Assembly: GCA_019314375.1 (NCBI GenBank)
Contig: JAFCZJ010000076.1
Coordinates: forward strand, 1 to 42,936
Source of the DNA: Deltaproteobacteria bacterium
GTDB taxonomy: Bacteria; Myxococcota; B64-G9
Direction of reading: 5' to 3'
Length of the DNA stretch: 42,936 bases
The translations under genes and the position numbers were made by a program. Shown here one piece after another: positions 32,608-41,605 of this stretch. The notes below the pieces were generated by a model. It had not been told where the DNA came from. It searched no databases and saw only the letters and a list, made by a program, of their open reading frames with translations. How positions within the stretch are numbered: the stretch's first letter is position 1; each line of letters begins with the position of its first letter.

Positions 32608-34191
32608 TCAGACTTCGAGGGCGGTGCCGCTGCGCCGTGGATCGCCGCCGGCTTCTAAGCTGCCGTCGGCTCGTCTGCGCACCGTATGTACTCCACCAAA
32701 GTAGAGATGGGCTTCGTCGAAGAGGATCATTTCCTGTTCGGGGCTGGCCAAAGTCTCCATGGCCGCTCGTCTGCCGGGTAGATCGAAGACCTCGGCGTTG
32801 AGCTTGTCGCCTTCCCAGTGAAGTCGGCTGGCGTTGACGGCTTCTTGTACCGGCAGACCGAACTCCAACAAGTTGAGCAGCACCTGGGCGATGGCCGTGC
32901 GGATGCGACTGGATCCTCCCGTGCCCATCAAACCCACCGCGCCGTCCGGTTCCAGCCAGACCGTGGGCGACATCATGGTGGCCAGGCGTTCGCCTGCGGG
33001 CCAACTATGAAAGCCATCAGGCAAGAGATCGGCTTCGCCCATTTCGTTGTTCATGGTGATGCCCGTGTCGCCGATGGTGTAGCCGCAGGCTTCCCCGTGG
33101 CTCAGGGTGACGGCGGCGCCGTTGCCCAGGTTGTCCACGACGCTGATGTGGGTGGTGGAACCATGGGAAGGCAGCTGGGGCGGAGGACCGGCTTGAAAGT
33201 TTTCCAGAAGCGCATCGTAACGCAGGCGCCAAAAGGCGATGGCCTTGGGCGTCAAGGGATCGTTTTCCGTGCAGCGAGATTCTTCGACCACTCTTTGGGC
33301 TGTCCGAACGGCGTTCAGGTGGGCTGGGCTTCCTCGTTTCAACTGGTCCAGGTCGCGCCCTTCCAGGATGGCGAGGAACAGGCCGATGAGTTGACCGCCG
33401 GCCGCGGGCGGGGGGTTCATGCGGATGCGATGACCTTGGAAAACCCGTTCGACGGGGTCCCTGAAGACCGGCCTGAAGTGATCGAGATCAGCTTGGGTGA
33501 TGCGTCCACCCGCGGAAATACCAAAATCTCGTAAGACGAGTGGGTCAATGCAGGCCTTATGCCAGGCCCGCCAGTCTTTGCTTTCCGCCAACTCGCCCAG
33601 GGTGTCGGCCAACTGGGGGTTGGTGAAACGATCGCCGACACAGAGCATGCGCTTGCCGTCGGCGGTGAAGATCTTTTTGGGTCCATCTGAATGGGTGAGG
33701 ATGGGCCGTAGCAACTCAAAGCAAGCGGTTTCGTAGTCTCCGAGTTCTATGCCCTCTACCAACATGCGTCGGGCAGGAGCCATGACCTGGGCCAGGGGCA
33801 GGCTGCCCCAGCGATCATGTGCGGTGCAAAGGCCAGGCAAGGCACTGGGCACGGCGGCGGAGGCGCGACCCACATAGAAGGTCTGGCGCGCCGGGCCGAA
33901 GATCAGTTCCACGGGGAAAAAGTCCAGCGTGGCTTGTTCGGCAACCGGTGGGGCACCTAAGCCAGGCGCGTCCACGAAAAAGTCGCACAGCGTAGAGCGA
34001 CCGCTTTCGGCTTCATGCACCATCATCACCCCACCCCCGGCCAGGCTGGTCAGGGAGGGTTCACCCGCGGAGGTGGCAAAACATGCCGCCACCGCCGCGT
34101 CCACCGCGTTGCCCCCCTGCTCCAATACCTCGGCGGCAGCCTGGGCCGTAGCTTTTGACCCTGCTGCCACCACGCCTCTACGCCGACTCAT
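32608..34191 (-). CDS. Gamma-glutamyltranspeptidase family protein without signal peptide
   Basis: A 527-residue Ntn-hydrolase. AAGGAGG lies 6 bases before the ATG, so the start is firm, and the N-terminus (M-S-R-R-R-G-V-V-A-A-G-S) has no export signal. Family marks: G-G-N-A-V-D-A-A-V-A near the start, N-P-P-P-A-A-G-G, the self-cleavage and nucleophile site G-S-T-T-H-I-S-V-V-D near residue 345, M-S-P-T, and G-T-G-G-S-S-R-I. It should self-process into two subunits. Typical enzymes transfer or hydrolyse gamma-glutamyl groups of glutathione in the periplasm; related ones act as acylases. A cytoplasmic location would be atypical. It is the third gene of the operon after the C25 protease (46 bases). 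Confidence 0.9.
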   Translation of the reverse strand: MSRRRGVVAAGSKATAQAAAEVLEQGGNAVDAAVAACFATSAGEPSLTSLAGGGVMMVHEAESGRSTLCDFFVDAPGLGAPPVAEQATLDFFPVELIFGPARQTFYVGRASAAVPSALPGLCTAHDRWGSLPLAQVMAPARRMLVEGIELGDYETACFELLRPILTHSDGPKKIFTADGKRMLCVGDRFTNPQLADTLGELAESKDWRAWHKACIDPLVLRDFGISAGGRITQADLDHFRPVFRDPVERVFQGHRIRMNPPPAAGGQLIGLFLAILEGRDLDQLKRGSPAHLNAVRTAQRVVEESRCTENDPLTPKAIAFWRLRYDALLENFQAGPPPQLPSHGSTTHISVVDNLGNGAAVTLSHGEACGYTIGDTGITMNNEMGEADLLPDGFHSWPAGERLATMMSPTVWLEPDGAVGLMGTGGSSRIRTAIAQVLLNLLEFGLPVQEAVNASRLHWEGDKLNAEVFDLPGRRAAMETLASPEQEMILFDEAHLYFGGVHTVRRRADGSLEAGGDPRRSGTALEV

Positions 34192-34237
34192 ACACAGCCT
34201 CCTTGGGGCGCAGAGCCTATCGCTGTAAGGGTTGGGC

Positions 34238-36640
34238 TCAAAGGTTTTTCTTGCGTCTGAGACGGATCAGGCCGAGGCAAAGCAGGCCCAAGCCCAGCCA
34301 GCCACTTTCTCTGCCTGAGCCGGCACATCCACAGCCGTCTTCGGGAACCAGGCAGAGGCCCTGTTGGCAGGTGCCTTCGACGCCCTGCGGGTCGACGCAA
34401 ATCGTGTCTTCCGGGGCGAATTCGGCCAGGCAGGCGCGGGCTTCTTCATCACAGCGGCCCACGTGACAGGTGGCGTTGGGGCTGCATTCTCGTTCCCTGC
34501 CGGCGCAGATGTTTGCCGCACAACGGTCGAAGATGGTGCAGAACAGTCCGTCGTCACAATGTTGCCCATCCAAGAGAAGCTCTTGACATTCTCCGCTTTC
34601 GGCATTGCATTGGCCCACGCTGCAGGGGCCGTCCATCGCGCTGCAGTCCGTGGCCTGGCCCCGGCCGCATATGTCGTCGATGCAGATTTCCAATCCATTG
34701 CAAGGCAAGCCGTCGTCGCAGTCGGCGTCGTTTTCGCAACTCGCCAAGCTCAAGCTGGGATCTCCATAGAGGCTGGTGGCCATCTTTCCATGCCAGGAGA
34801 TGCCGCCCCAGCCGCCACCGTCGCCAAGCCCGGCTCGGATCTCGGCCAGCGCTTCGCCGGCCCTTGCGCCGTCTCGCAGGGCGCTGACTATGTAATAACC
34901 AAGCATGAATATGTCGCAGTGGTCCAAGCTGGGTTCCCAGCCCCAGCCCGTGGCGCCGTATGCCACGCGGGTGGAAGAATAACTGGCGATGGCGCCGGAT
35001 TTGAGTTGAGTGTAGCCGATGTTGGCTGCGTTTTCCGGCGTCCCGTTGGAACAAGAACCATGGAAGACAAAGGCCGGCATGCTCTTGGGCAAGAGCTCGT
35101 GATGGATGGACTGGGCAAAGGCCGCCCCGCCCATTTCATGAGGATCGGCGTTCAGGTTGTTGTTGGAGTCTTCGAGCCAGATGGTGCGCCACGCTGCGTC
35201 TTCGCTGCCGTGAGCGAACCAATATACCAGGCCATATCCTTCATTCCATTCGGCGATGAGTGCATCCTCGGTCAAGGGCAAATCCGGCTCGTAGATTGTT
35301 CCGTTCATGCCGGCTTGCTCATACATGGTGGTGACGTCAAATCCGGCTTCGAGAAACTCAGGTTTCATATATTCCGAGACGTCGCCGCCTTCCATGCGGG
35401 GGGTCATGAAATGGTCCGGGAAAAACAGGACCGAGCCCGGGAAGAGGATTCGTCGACGCCAAGTGGTGTTTTGTCTTGCCCTCATGTAGCTGGCTGTCCG
35501 CGAGAGGATTTGGTCCAGGGCCGATGGGTCTCCATAGTAGGGAATTCGACCTGTGGCCAACTCGGGGTAAAAGTCTACGCCCCCGGCACCCCCATCGTCA
35601 CCCCATTCTCCGTAGCGACCGTCTCCATCCAGGTCCCAGTTGCCGCTTAGATCTGAGAAATAGGCATCGGTGGGGGTTTCCTTGATGTAATCGTTTTCTC
35701 CGTCACGGAAAACACGCGCCGCCAGCATGGGCAGGCCCTCGTGGCGGGGATCGGGGTTGGCGAGGATCAGGGCTACTTCCAGGTTCAAGGGAACTGCATT
35801 TTGTTGCAACCAGGCGCGCACGCGTTGGGGCCGCTCGTCCGGGGCCTGACCGGCAACCGTGTCGAAATCGGCTTCTGTCGCCAAGTGTACGGTGTAGCCA
35901 CGTTCTTCATGGGCCGCGATGAAGTCCGGCAGGGCCTGACTGGCCTGCACAATGGCCTCGGTGGTCAGGATGACCAGACTTCCCTCCGGCGGATCTTCCT
36001 TGTCGCTTGGATAAAAGCGCCCGAGATCCTCGCCGTTGAGAGCCAGTTTGCGGGCCAGTCTGCGTTGCCAGCGGCTGGGGCGCTCGATGGCGCTCTTCGC
36101 GGCGTCGCGGGAGAAAAGCAAAATAAGTTCCGAGTTGGCGTAGAGGCGCAAGCTGTCCTTTGTGGAGTCCAGGGTCACGGGGCGGTGAAGAACCGTGGCC
36201 ATCACTTGCGGGCCCAGTTTGCCCACGGCCTGAAGCTCAAATCGGCTTCTTGGACTCTTGGCCGGTGGGAGCGTCACCGCAGGGCAAGTGCCGGCCGGGG
36301 CACAGAGCAAATGGGGTGCCGGTGCCGGTGCGATTTTCCGTCCATCGATGGCCAAAATGACGGGCGGGCTCAGATCCCGATGGCTGATCTGAATGCTGTC
36401 CAATCGAGTGTCGGCGGGCAGGGCGATGTGCAAGGTGCGGGCCGGCAGGGAAGGAAGTCCGGGCGGAGCCGCAGGACTGTAGTTCGGCAAGGTCACCTTG
36501 ATGCCTGTGTCGGTCTTTCTGAATTCCATCTCGGCTGGGTTCAGTTTCAAGGGGATGATGAGCTTCTCGGTTGCTTGGGCCATGGCCGAACCAGTCAGGC
36601 AGAGCAGCAGGGCAGGGATCAACCAATGCAAGAATTTCAT
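34238..36640 (-). CDS. Gingipain-type (C25) cysteine protease with MYXO-CTERM tail
   Basis: An 800-residue exported protein. A signal peptide (1-21, ends A-M-A) is followed by an N-terminal domain (22-215) and the peptidase C25 domain (about 220-640). The catalytic pair is visible: His477 in Y-W-F-A-H-G-S-E and Cys530 in F-V-F-H-G-S-C-S-N. An Asp-rich loop (D-L-D-G-D-G-R-Y-G near 336) may bind calcium. Residues 640-775 are a Cys-rich region of C-D-D-G-L-x-C-N-G-L repeats. The tail has G-C-G-C-A-G-S-G, then a hydrophobic helix, then R-L-R-R-K-K, a clear MYXO-CTERM sorting signal. It should be a surface or secreted protease. The start overlaps the hydrolase gene by ATGA. Confidence 0.9.
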   Translation of the reverse strand: MKFLHWLIPALLLCLTGSAMAQATEKLIIPLKLNPAEMEFRKTDTGIKVTLPNYSPAAPPGLPSLPARTLHIALPADTRLDSIQISHRDLSPPVILAIDGRKIAPAPAPHLLCAPAGTCPAVTLPPAKSPRSRFELQAVGKLGPQVMATVLHRPVTLDSTKDSLRLYANSELILLFSRDAAKSAIERPSRWQRRLARKLALNGEDLGRFYPSDKEDPPEGSLVILTTEAIVQASQALPDFIAAHEERGYTVHLATEADFDTVAGQAPDERPQRVRAWLQQNAVPLNLEVALILANPDPRHEGLPMLAARVFRDGENDYIKETPTDAYFSDLSGNWDLDGDGRYGEWGDDGGAGGVDFYPELATGRIPYYGDPSALDQILSRTASYMRARQNTTWRRRILFPGSVLFFPDHFMTPRMEGGDVSEYMKPEFLEAGFDVTTMYEQAGMNGTIYEPDLPLTEDALIAEWNEGYGLVYWFAHGSEDAAWRTIWLEDSNNNLNADPHEMGGAAFAQSIHHELLPKSMPAFVFHGSCSNGTPENAANIGYTQLKSGAIASYSSTRVAYGATGWGWEPSLDHCDIFMLGYYIVSALRDGARAGEALAEIRAGLGDGGGWGGISWHGKMATSLYGDPSLSLASCENDADCDDGLPCNGLEICIDDICGRGQATDCSAMDGPCSVGQCNAESGECQELLLDGQHCDDGLFCTIFDRCAANICAGRERECSPNATCHVGRCDEEARACLAEFAPEDTICVDPQGVEGTCQQGLCLVPEDGCGCAGSGRESGWLGLGLLCLGLIRLRRKKNL

Positions 36641-38718
36641 CGCGCACCTCCCTGGCGATTTGAGTCAAGTTCATCAAGCCAGGTCACGATGTCGGCAAGC
36701 ACTTCTTCTTTGATGGGCATGGGCAAATGCACTCTCTCCCAGAGCAGGTCGCGATCACCCAAGGTCAGAGCGTGACTGGTCATGGGCCAGGACAGGAGGG
36801 TCAATGCGCAGCCCAGTTCACCCAAGCGATTTTGCAAGAAATCCAAAGCATCGGCCGGCAGGACCATGTCCTCTTCTCCCCGGGCCAGTAAGACCGGCAA
36901 GGTCGTCAAGCCAGTACAGTCCAGCAGGTCGCGACCGAGCATTTCCTGCCACCAGGCAGCACTCCTGCCGTGGTAGTCTTCGGTGAGGCTTCCGTCCTCG
37001 TAGCCTGCCAGGAAATCTCGATAGCCTTGCAAGTTGTTCGCAGCCTCCTCTTCCCTGAAGCCCGCAAGCAACATGGTCGCGGTCAGGGTGTGGTAAAGAT
37101 CTGCCGGCAGGTCGGATCCCCCCGGTCCCAGCATCATCAAGGCATCTGGGTTGCGTGCCTTTGCGAGTTCCAGTGCGTTGATTGCAGCCATTCCCTGCGC
37201 AAGGAGGACCACCGAGTCGAATCGTTGGTCGGTCAGCAGGAAATCGTAGGCCGCCTGCAGGTCTTCGCTGAGTCGCTCGACTGCGACCGTGCTTTCTCCC
37301 TCGCTCTCGCCCACGCCCCGGTCGTCCACGCGCAAGCTGGCGTAACCGGCTGCGGCCAGATGGGCGGCCATGTCTCGTTGGGTGCGGTTGTAGACGATGC
37401 CCCGATCACGATGGTCGGGAAACAAGTTGGGCACGAACAAGAGGGCTCGGCGAGCGGGCTCGCCTTCCATGGGCAGAGCCAGGGCCCCGTGAAGGACCGT
37501 GCCGTCGGCCGAGCTCAGGGAGGCTGCCTCGTCCTGCCAAGGGGGCGGGATCGGGCTTGAGTGATCAAGGGGGGTGTTGGGGAGGGGTTGCAGGTTGAAC
37601 TCCAGGCTGGACCCGCCGCTTGTCGGGCGCCAGGAGACCCAGGGATAGTTCACCCCGGTCAGCAGTCCGTTTTCAAAGGTGGCCGTCGTGTCTCGGCCGG
37701 GCAGCGAGACTTGGCCGATCTCGGTGCCGCCGGTAACCTGCACCAGCTCGGAATTGGGCAGTACGAAGGAAGGATACAGCACTGGAATCCGCTCAGGCGG
37801 GTTTTCGAAATCTATGATTTTTCCCATCAAAAAGTAAAAGCCGACATCGAAACAACCATAGGAAAAGGTCGGATACTCATAGCCATCCGCCATGGGCAGC
37901 GGCAGCTGCTCAATGGGCAGTTCTCCGTGCCACAGCCTGTCCAGCACGTTGTAGTCGAAATGCAGAATCCAGCCCGACCCATCTTCGGCCTCTTCTGCTA
38001 CGTAGCGCAGACGGCGACGGGCGGAGACGTGGATGAACTGGATCTGTTGATCTTGGACAAACTCGGTGAGGCGTCCTTGCTCGTCGAATCGCGCGGAGTT
38101 GCGAAGCAAGCCCCCGACCATTCCTTCCCATGAGGCTGGGATGGAATAGGAAGTTGTGGTTTCGATGAGCGAACCCGCATCGGCCGGATGCTCCCGGACC
38201 CAGGCATGGCCTAGATTGTACTGTTCACCTTCCACCTCGTAGATGAGATCGAACTGGTAGGTCTCTCGTTCTTGACAGGCCAAACCGTCGATGGTGGGTT
38301 CGTACTCGATGGGGCAGTCGCAGACACCCATGCCCAATACAGCGACACAGACCCCAGGCTCGCAGTTGAAGTCGGCACAAGGGTTGACACAGTCCAGGCC
38401 GTCTTCGCTGGGCCAGGCACCGTTGTCGCAGATGCAAATGGGTTTTGGAATGTCATAGGGCCCCGTGGGCACGATCTCGCATTGGCCAAGGTCCGAGCAG
38501 TCGAAGCCCTCACAGGGATCGATTATAAAGGCCTCGCAGCTTTGACCGTCTGCTGCGGGCTGCCAGCCTGGCTCGCAGACACAGAGACCGTCCTCGCAGC
38601 TTCCGTGATCTCCACAGTTGATTTGGTCGCAATCCGGTCTTGATGCCAGCTCGTCATCGCAGCCGAAACTGGTCAGCAAGAGACCGGCCAGCAAAAGAAA
38701 AAGAAAGCGGCTTTGCAT
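36637..38718 (-). CDS. EGF-like / alpha-beta-hydrolase-fold lipoprotein lacking the nucleophile
   Basis: A 693-residue product from the ATG at 38718, chosen for GGAGGAGAGG upstream and lipobox S-F-G-C; the frame is open 198 bases further up. Residues 25-165 hold three or four Cys-rich EGF-like modules (D-C-S-D-L-G-Q-C, C-E-P-G-V-C). Residues 165-400 form a beta-rich domain. From about 410 an alpha/beta hydrolase fold is seen: D-D-R-G-V-G-E-S, an acid in R-G-E-E-D-M-V and a late His in M-T-S-H-A-L. The nucleophile elbow, however, reads A-Q-G-M-A with Gly509 where Ser is expected. It may bind rather than cleave its ligand. First gene of the operon, co-translated with the C25 protease. Confidence 0.82.
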   Translation of the reverse strand: MQSRFLFLLLAGLLLTSFGCDDELASRPDCDQINCGDHGSCEDGLCVCEPGWQPAADGQSCEAFIIDPCEGFDCSDLGQCEIVPTGPYDIPKPICICDNGAWPSEDGLDCVNPCADFNCEPGVCVAVLGMGVCDCPIEYEPTIDGLACQERETYQFDLIYEVEGEQYNLGHAWVREHPADAGSLIETTTSYSIPASWEGMVGGLLRNSARFDEQGRLTEFVQDQQIQFIHVSARRRLRYVAEEAEDGSGWILHFDYNVLDRLWHGELPIEQLPLPMADGYEYPTFSYGCFDVGFYFLMGKIIDFENPPERIPVLYPSFVLPNSELVQVTGGTEIGQVSLPGRDTTATFENGLLTGVNYPWVSWRPTSGGSSLEFNLQPLPNTPLDHSSPIPPPWQDEAASLSSADGTVLHGALALPMEGEPARRALLFVPNLFPDHRDRGIVYNRTQRDMAAHLAAAGYASLRVDDRGVGESEGESTVAVERLSEDLQAAYDFLLTDQRFDSVVLLAQGMAAINALELAKARNPDALMMLGPGGSDLPADLYHTLTATMLLAGFREEEAANNLQGYRDFLAGYEDGSLTEDYHGRSAAWWQEMLGRDLLDCTGLTTLPVLLARGEEDMVLPADALDFLQNRLGELGCALTLLSWPMTSHALTLGDRDLLWERVHLPMPIKEEVLADIVTWLDELDSNRQGGAR

Positions 38719-38751
38719 GGAAACCTCTCCTCCTCCCCGTGGGCCTATATT

Positions 38752-38761
38752 GCGGTACCGC
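38752..38761. promoter_or_regulatory. Perfect palindrome GCGGTACCGC in the divergent gap
   Basis: A 10-base palindrome 33 bases from the hydrolase ATG and 81 bases from the Cys-rich lipoprotein ATG. It could be an operator shared by the two divergent units; length alone is modest evidence. Confidence 0.3.
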
Positions 38762-38786
38762 TTCCATTCGGGCAAGTTGATTTTTA

Positions 38787-38818
38787 GACTCAATTTGGAG
38801 CAGAATGGTGCTTGAGTC
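38787..38818. promoter_or_regulatory. Inverted repeat GACTCAA-N18-TTGAGTC before the Cys-rich lipoprotein gene
   Basis: Perfect 7-base arms (38787-38793 and 38812-38818), 18 bases apart, ending 24 bases before the ATG at 38843 and next to its AAGGAG ribosome site. It could be an operator for a dimeric regulator or a leader hairpin controlling translation. Confidence 0.4.
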
Positions 38819-38842
38819 ATGAGAAGAAAAGGAGATGGGCCC

Positions 38843-40720
38843 ATGAAGCGACTGACCGTGATTTGTTTTCTGAGCTTGGGGATCTTGGGTTTGATGGCCG
38901 GGTGCTCTGATGACACCGACGAACCGGCAGTAGACTGTCGGGACGTGGACGGGGACGGATACGGCGATGGCGCTGATTGTGAAGGCTTGGATTGCGACGA
39001 CGGCGACCCGGATTGTTTTGAGGGTTACTGTTGTTGGGATTGTGCCGACGTGGACGGCGACCTCTACGGAGCAGGTCCAGACTGCGAAGGCCCGGATTGT
39101 AATGACTCGGATCCCAACTGTCATGAGGGTGCATGCTGCGTCGACTGCATCGACTATGACGGTGATGGCTATGGGCGCGGCGAAGAATGCGCCGGCACCG
39201 ACTGCAACGAATCCGACGACACCTGCCATGAAGGCGATTGCTGCAGCAGTTGCGTGGACATGGACGGGGACGGCTACGGCGAAGGACCCGACTGCGACGG
39301 CGTGGACTGCAACGACGAGGACCCCTTGTGTTATCAGGGTACCTGCTGTCCAGTCTGCACCGATTTTGACGGGGACGGCTACGGCGTGGGCCCGGATTGC
39401 GATGGTCCGGACTGCGATGACGAGGATGTTGCTTGTTGGATAGGTGGCTGCTGTCCCAATTGTACCGACAACGATGGCGACGATCACGGCGAGGGCGACG
39501 GTTGCCTGGGCTTGGATTGCGATGATGCCGATTCCGCTTGTCAGTTGGGCGGCTGCTGTCCTGAATGTGAGGACTTAGACGGCGACGATTTTGGCGTGGG
39601 CGAGTTTTGTCTGGGCTTGGACTGTGACGACAGCAATGGCGATTGTCACGTAGGGGACTGCTGTCCGCCCTGCGATGACCTGGACGGGGATTTCCACGGC
39701 GTGGGTGCCGGTTGCCTGGGCAGCGACTGTGACGATACCGACCCGAGTTGTTTCGAGGGGGAATGCTGTACGGTATGCCAGGATTTGGATGGTGACGGCT
39801 TCGGCACGGGGCCGGCCTGCGCAGGACCCGATTGCGATGATTACGGTCCGTCTTGTCACATAGGCGATTGTTGCCCCGTTTGTCTGGACCATGATCATGA
39901 CGGCTATGGTCTCGGCGAGGGCTGCCTCGAATTGGACTGCAATGACTCCAATCCGGATTGCTATACGGGCGAATGTTGTAACGATTGCGTGGATCTTGAC
40001 GGGGATACCTATGGCGATGGCCTGTATTGCGCGGGGCCGGATTGCGAGGTGTTGAACGTGGATTGTTGGGCCGGCACCTGCTGCGAGGCCTGCTTCGATC
40101 CGGATGACGATACCTTCGGCGAGGGGCCTGGTTGTATGAACTTCGATTGCAACCAAAGCGATCCCGACTGCTCATACGGTGAATGCTGTATGGAGTGCGT
40201 CGATCTTGACGGGGATGGATACGGTGCTGGCACGGGCGGCTGCTACGGTGAAGACTGCGACGATGACGATTCCACATGTCATGAAGGTGCTTGTTGCCCA
40301 CTCTGCGAGGATTTTGACGAGGATGGTTACGGGCGGAACTGTGAGCTGGGAGATGACTGCAACGACAACGATTCGGATTGTTTCATGGGTGCCTGTTGTG
40401 ACGTTTGTGATGACTTGGATGGTGATGGCTATGGCCGGGGTAGCGCATGCCTGGGCTGGGACTGTGCTGTGGCCGATGATGCTTGTTGGGAGGGTGGTTG
40501 TTGTCCCAACATCCATTGCGGCAGGTTCGTTCAATGTGTTTTCGAATGTGAATTCGATGAGTCCGGCATGACTGTTTGCCTCGCCTACACGACTGGGGAT
40601 AGTTTTTCCTTGGCGGCCTTGTTGTTGGAGTGCATTCGTGAAAACGAGGTCGACGATGAAGTCATGCTCTTCTTTGTTTGTGGCGTAGAGGCAGAAGCAT
40701 GCTTTGATGATGAGATGTAG
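38843..40720 (+). CDS. Lipoprotein of 15 Cys-rich, EF-hand-like Asp repeats (MopE-like metal-binding)
   Basis: A 625-residue product from the ATG at 38843 (AAGGAG 9 bases upstream; an ATG at 38819 is less likely because the signal peptide would start late). Lipobox M-A-G-C. Residues 33-559 are 15 head-to-tail repeats, mostly 35 residues long. The typical repeat is D-x-D-G-D-G-Y-G, then C-x-G-x-D-C-D-D, then D-P-x-C-x-x-G-x-C-C-x-x-C, with six cysteines at positions 14, 19, 26, 31, 32 and 35, so 90 in all. The Asp loops resemble calcium-binding thrombospondin-3 / MopE-type motifs. The C-terminal 65 residues have further Cys and no repeat. Probably a disulfide-rich, rod-like surface protein binding Ca or another metal. 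It is divergent from the EGF-like/C25 operon. Confidence 0.85.
   Translation: MKRLTVICFLSLGILGLMAGCSDDTDEPAVDCRDVDGDGYGDGADCEGLDCDDGDPDCFEGYCCWDCADVDGDLYGAGPDCEGPDCNDSDPNCHEGACCVDCIDYDGDGYGRGEECAGTDCNESDDTCHEGDCCSSCVDMDGDGYGEGPDCDGVDCNDEDPLCYQGTCCPVCTDFDGDGYGVGPDCDGPDCDDEDVACWIGGCCPNCTDNDGDDHGEGDGCLGLDCDDADSACQLGGCCPECEDLDGDDFGVGEFCLGLDCDDSNGDCHVGDCCPPCDDLDGDFHGVGAGCLGSDCDDTDPSCFEGECCTVCQDLDGDGFGTGPACAGPDCDDYGPSCHIGDCCPVCLDHDHDGYGLGEGCLELDCNDSNPDCYTGECCNDCVDLDGDTYGDGLYCAGPDCEVLNVDCWAGTCCEACFDPDDDTFGEGPGCMNFDCNQSDPDCSYGECCMECVDLDGDGYGAGTGGCYGEDCDDDDSTCHEGACCPLCEDFDEDGYGRNCELGDDCNDNDSDCFMGACCDVCDDLDGDGYGRGSACLGWDCAVADDACWEGGCCPNIHCGRFVQCVFECEFDESGMTVCLAYTTGDSFSLAALLLECIRENEVDDEVMLFFVCGVEAEACFDDEM
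38939..40519 (+). repeat. 15 tandem ~105-base coding repeats
   Basis: Twelve units of 105 bases are followed by units of 108, 102 and 111. Nucleotide identity between units is only moderate while Cys, Asp and Gly codons stay fixed. This points to an old duplication kept by selection rather than a recent expansion. Confidence 0.85.
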
Positions 40721-40734
40721 CGTCTTCGTTCATT

Positions 40735-41565
40735 TCAGGCATAGAGCCTGCGGATTTCTTTTCCCTCTCGCAGGCTGACCGGTCTTTCATATCGTTTGGC
40801 CAGATCCAGCACCAAATAGCGCTTGTGTTCCTTCAGGGCCCCGAAGATGACCGGACAAATCTGGTTGCCCTCTTCGACAAAGAAGCCTTCCGGATCGCGG
40901 TCGTGTCCGTGGATGACCATGCGAAGGTCCAGGCCGGGGTGGGCCTGGTCCAGTTGGAGAAACATGCGCTCGACCACGCTTGCCTGCTGTCCATAGGCGC
41001 GCAGCAGGCAGGAAAGCACATGCTGCCCATCCCCATCCTTTGAGGCGGGCCTCAAGCCGATGCGGTCCAGTTCGCAAAGATCCCGCAGACTGTCGTCCGG
41101 CACGCCGTGGCAAAACAGCAAACCGCAAGGCGCGGCCACCGCAAGGACGGCCTCTTCGAAAAAGGCCCGTAGTTTGGCTACTTGTTCGGGTTCCAGTTTC
41201 TGTTCCAGGGCTTGTACTTCGTCGGGGTAGAACTTGGCCGGCCGCGGTCCGCCCACATGGCCGTGATCATGGTTGCCCAGCACAAAGATTACTTGCCGCG
41301 AATGAAGGGCCTGTAAGTCCATGATGCCTTCGACGATGCGGTAACTTTCGTCCGGAAAATCGTAGAACTCGGGTTGGTCTTGTCGGGCCCGCTCGTCCGG
41401 TCCATGGACCACGTCGCCCAGCAGCAGCCAGCGACTTTGTGGGTCCTTTTGCAGGAGATTTTCGAAGTGTTGCCGCAGGCGCAAAAAATCCTCGGCGTTG
41501 CCGTGCAGATCGGTGCTGACCAAGAGGGTGCCGCGGTCGGGGAGGATGAGGTGGCGAGGAATCAT
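40735..41565 (-). CDS. Calcineurin-like metallophosphoesterase
   Basis: A 276-residue soluble protein. All metal-binding blocks of the PPP/calcineurin fold are present: S-T-D-L-H-G-N, L-G-D-V-V-H-G-P-D, L-G-N-H-D-H, L-F-C-H-G-V and V-I-H-G-H-D. It should be a two-metal phosphatase of protein, nucleotide or other phosphoester; the substrate is not readable. No signal peptide, so cytoplasmic. The ribosome site is weak (GGGGA near the ATG). It converges with the Cys-rich lipoprotein gene with 14 bases between. Confidence 0.9.
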   Translation of the reverse strand: MIPRHLILPDRGTLLVSTDLHGNAEDFLRLRQHFENLLQKDPQSRWLLLGDVVHGPDERARQDQPEFYDFPDESYRIVEGIMDLQALHSRQVIFVLGNHDHGHVGGPRPAKFYPDEVQALEQKLEPEQVAKLRAFFEEAVLAVAAPCGLLFCHGVPDDSLRDLCELDRIGLRPASKDGDGQHVLSCLLRAYGQQASVVERMFLQLDQAHPGLDLRMVIHGHDRDPEGFFVEEGNQICPVIFGALKEHKRYLVLDLAKRYERPVSLREGKEIRRLYA

Positions 41566-41605
41566 GAGTCCCCATGCTCACATGCCGGTCTCAGGCTCAG
41601 TGAAC

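Noticed and set aside
34364..35650. Plus-strand open frame of 428 codons inside the C25 protease gene
   Set aside because: The opposite strand encodes a clear protease with catalytic residues; this frame has no recognisable domain or start signal.
38817..40301. Long minus-strand open frame (494 codons) rich in Arg, His and Pro
   Set aside because: It is antisense to the Asp/Cys repeat gene; the composition is the mirror of its GAC/GAT and TGC/TGT codons, and it has no ribosome site or domain.
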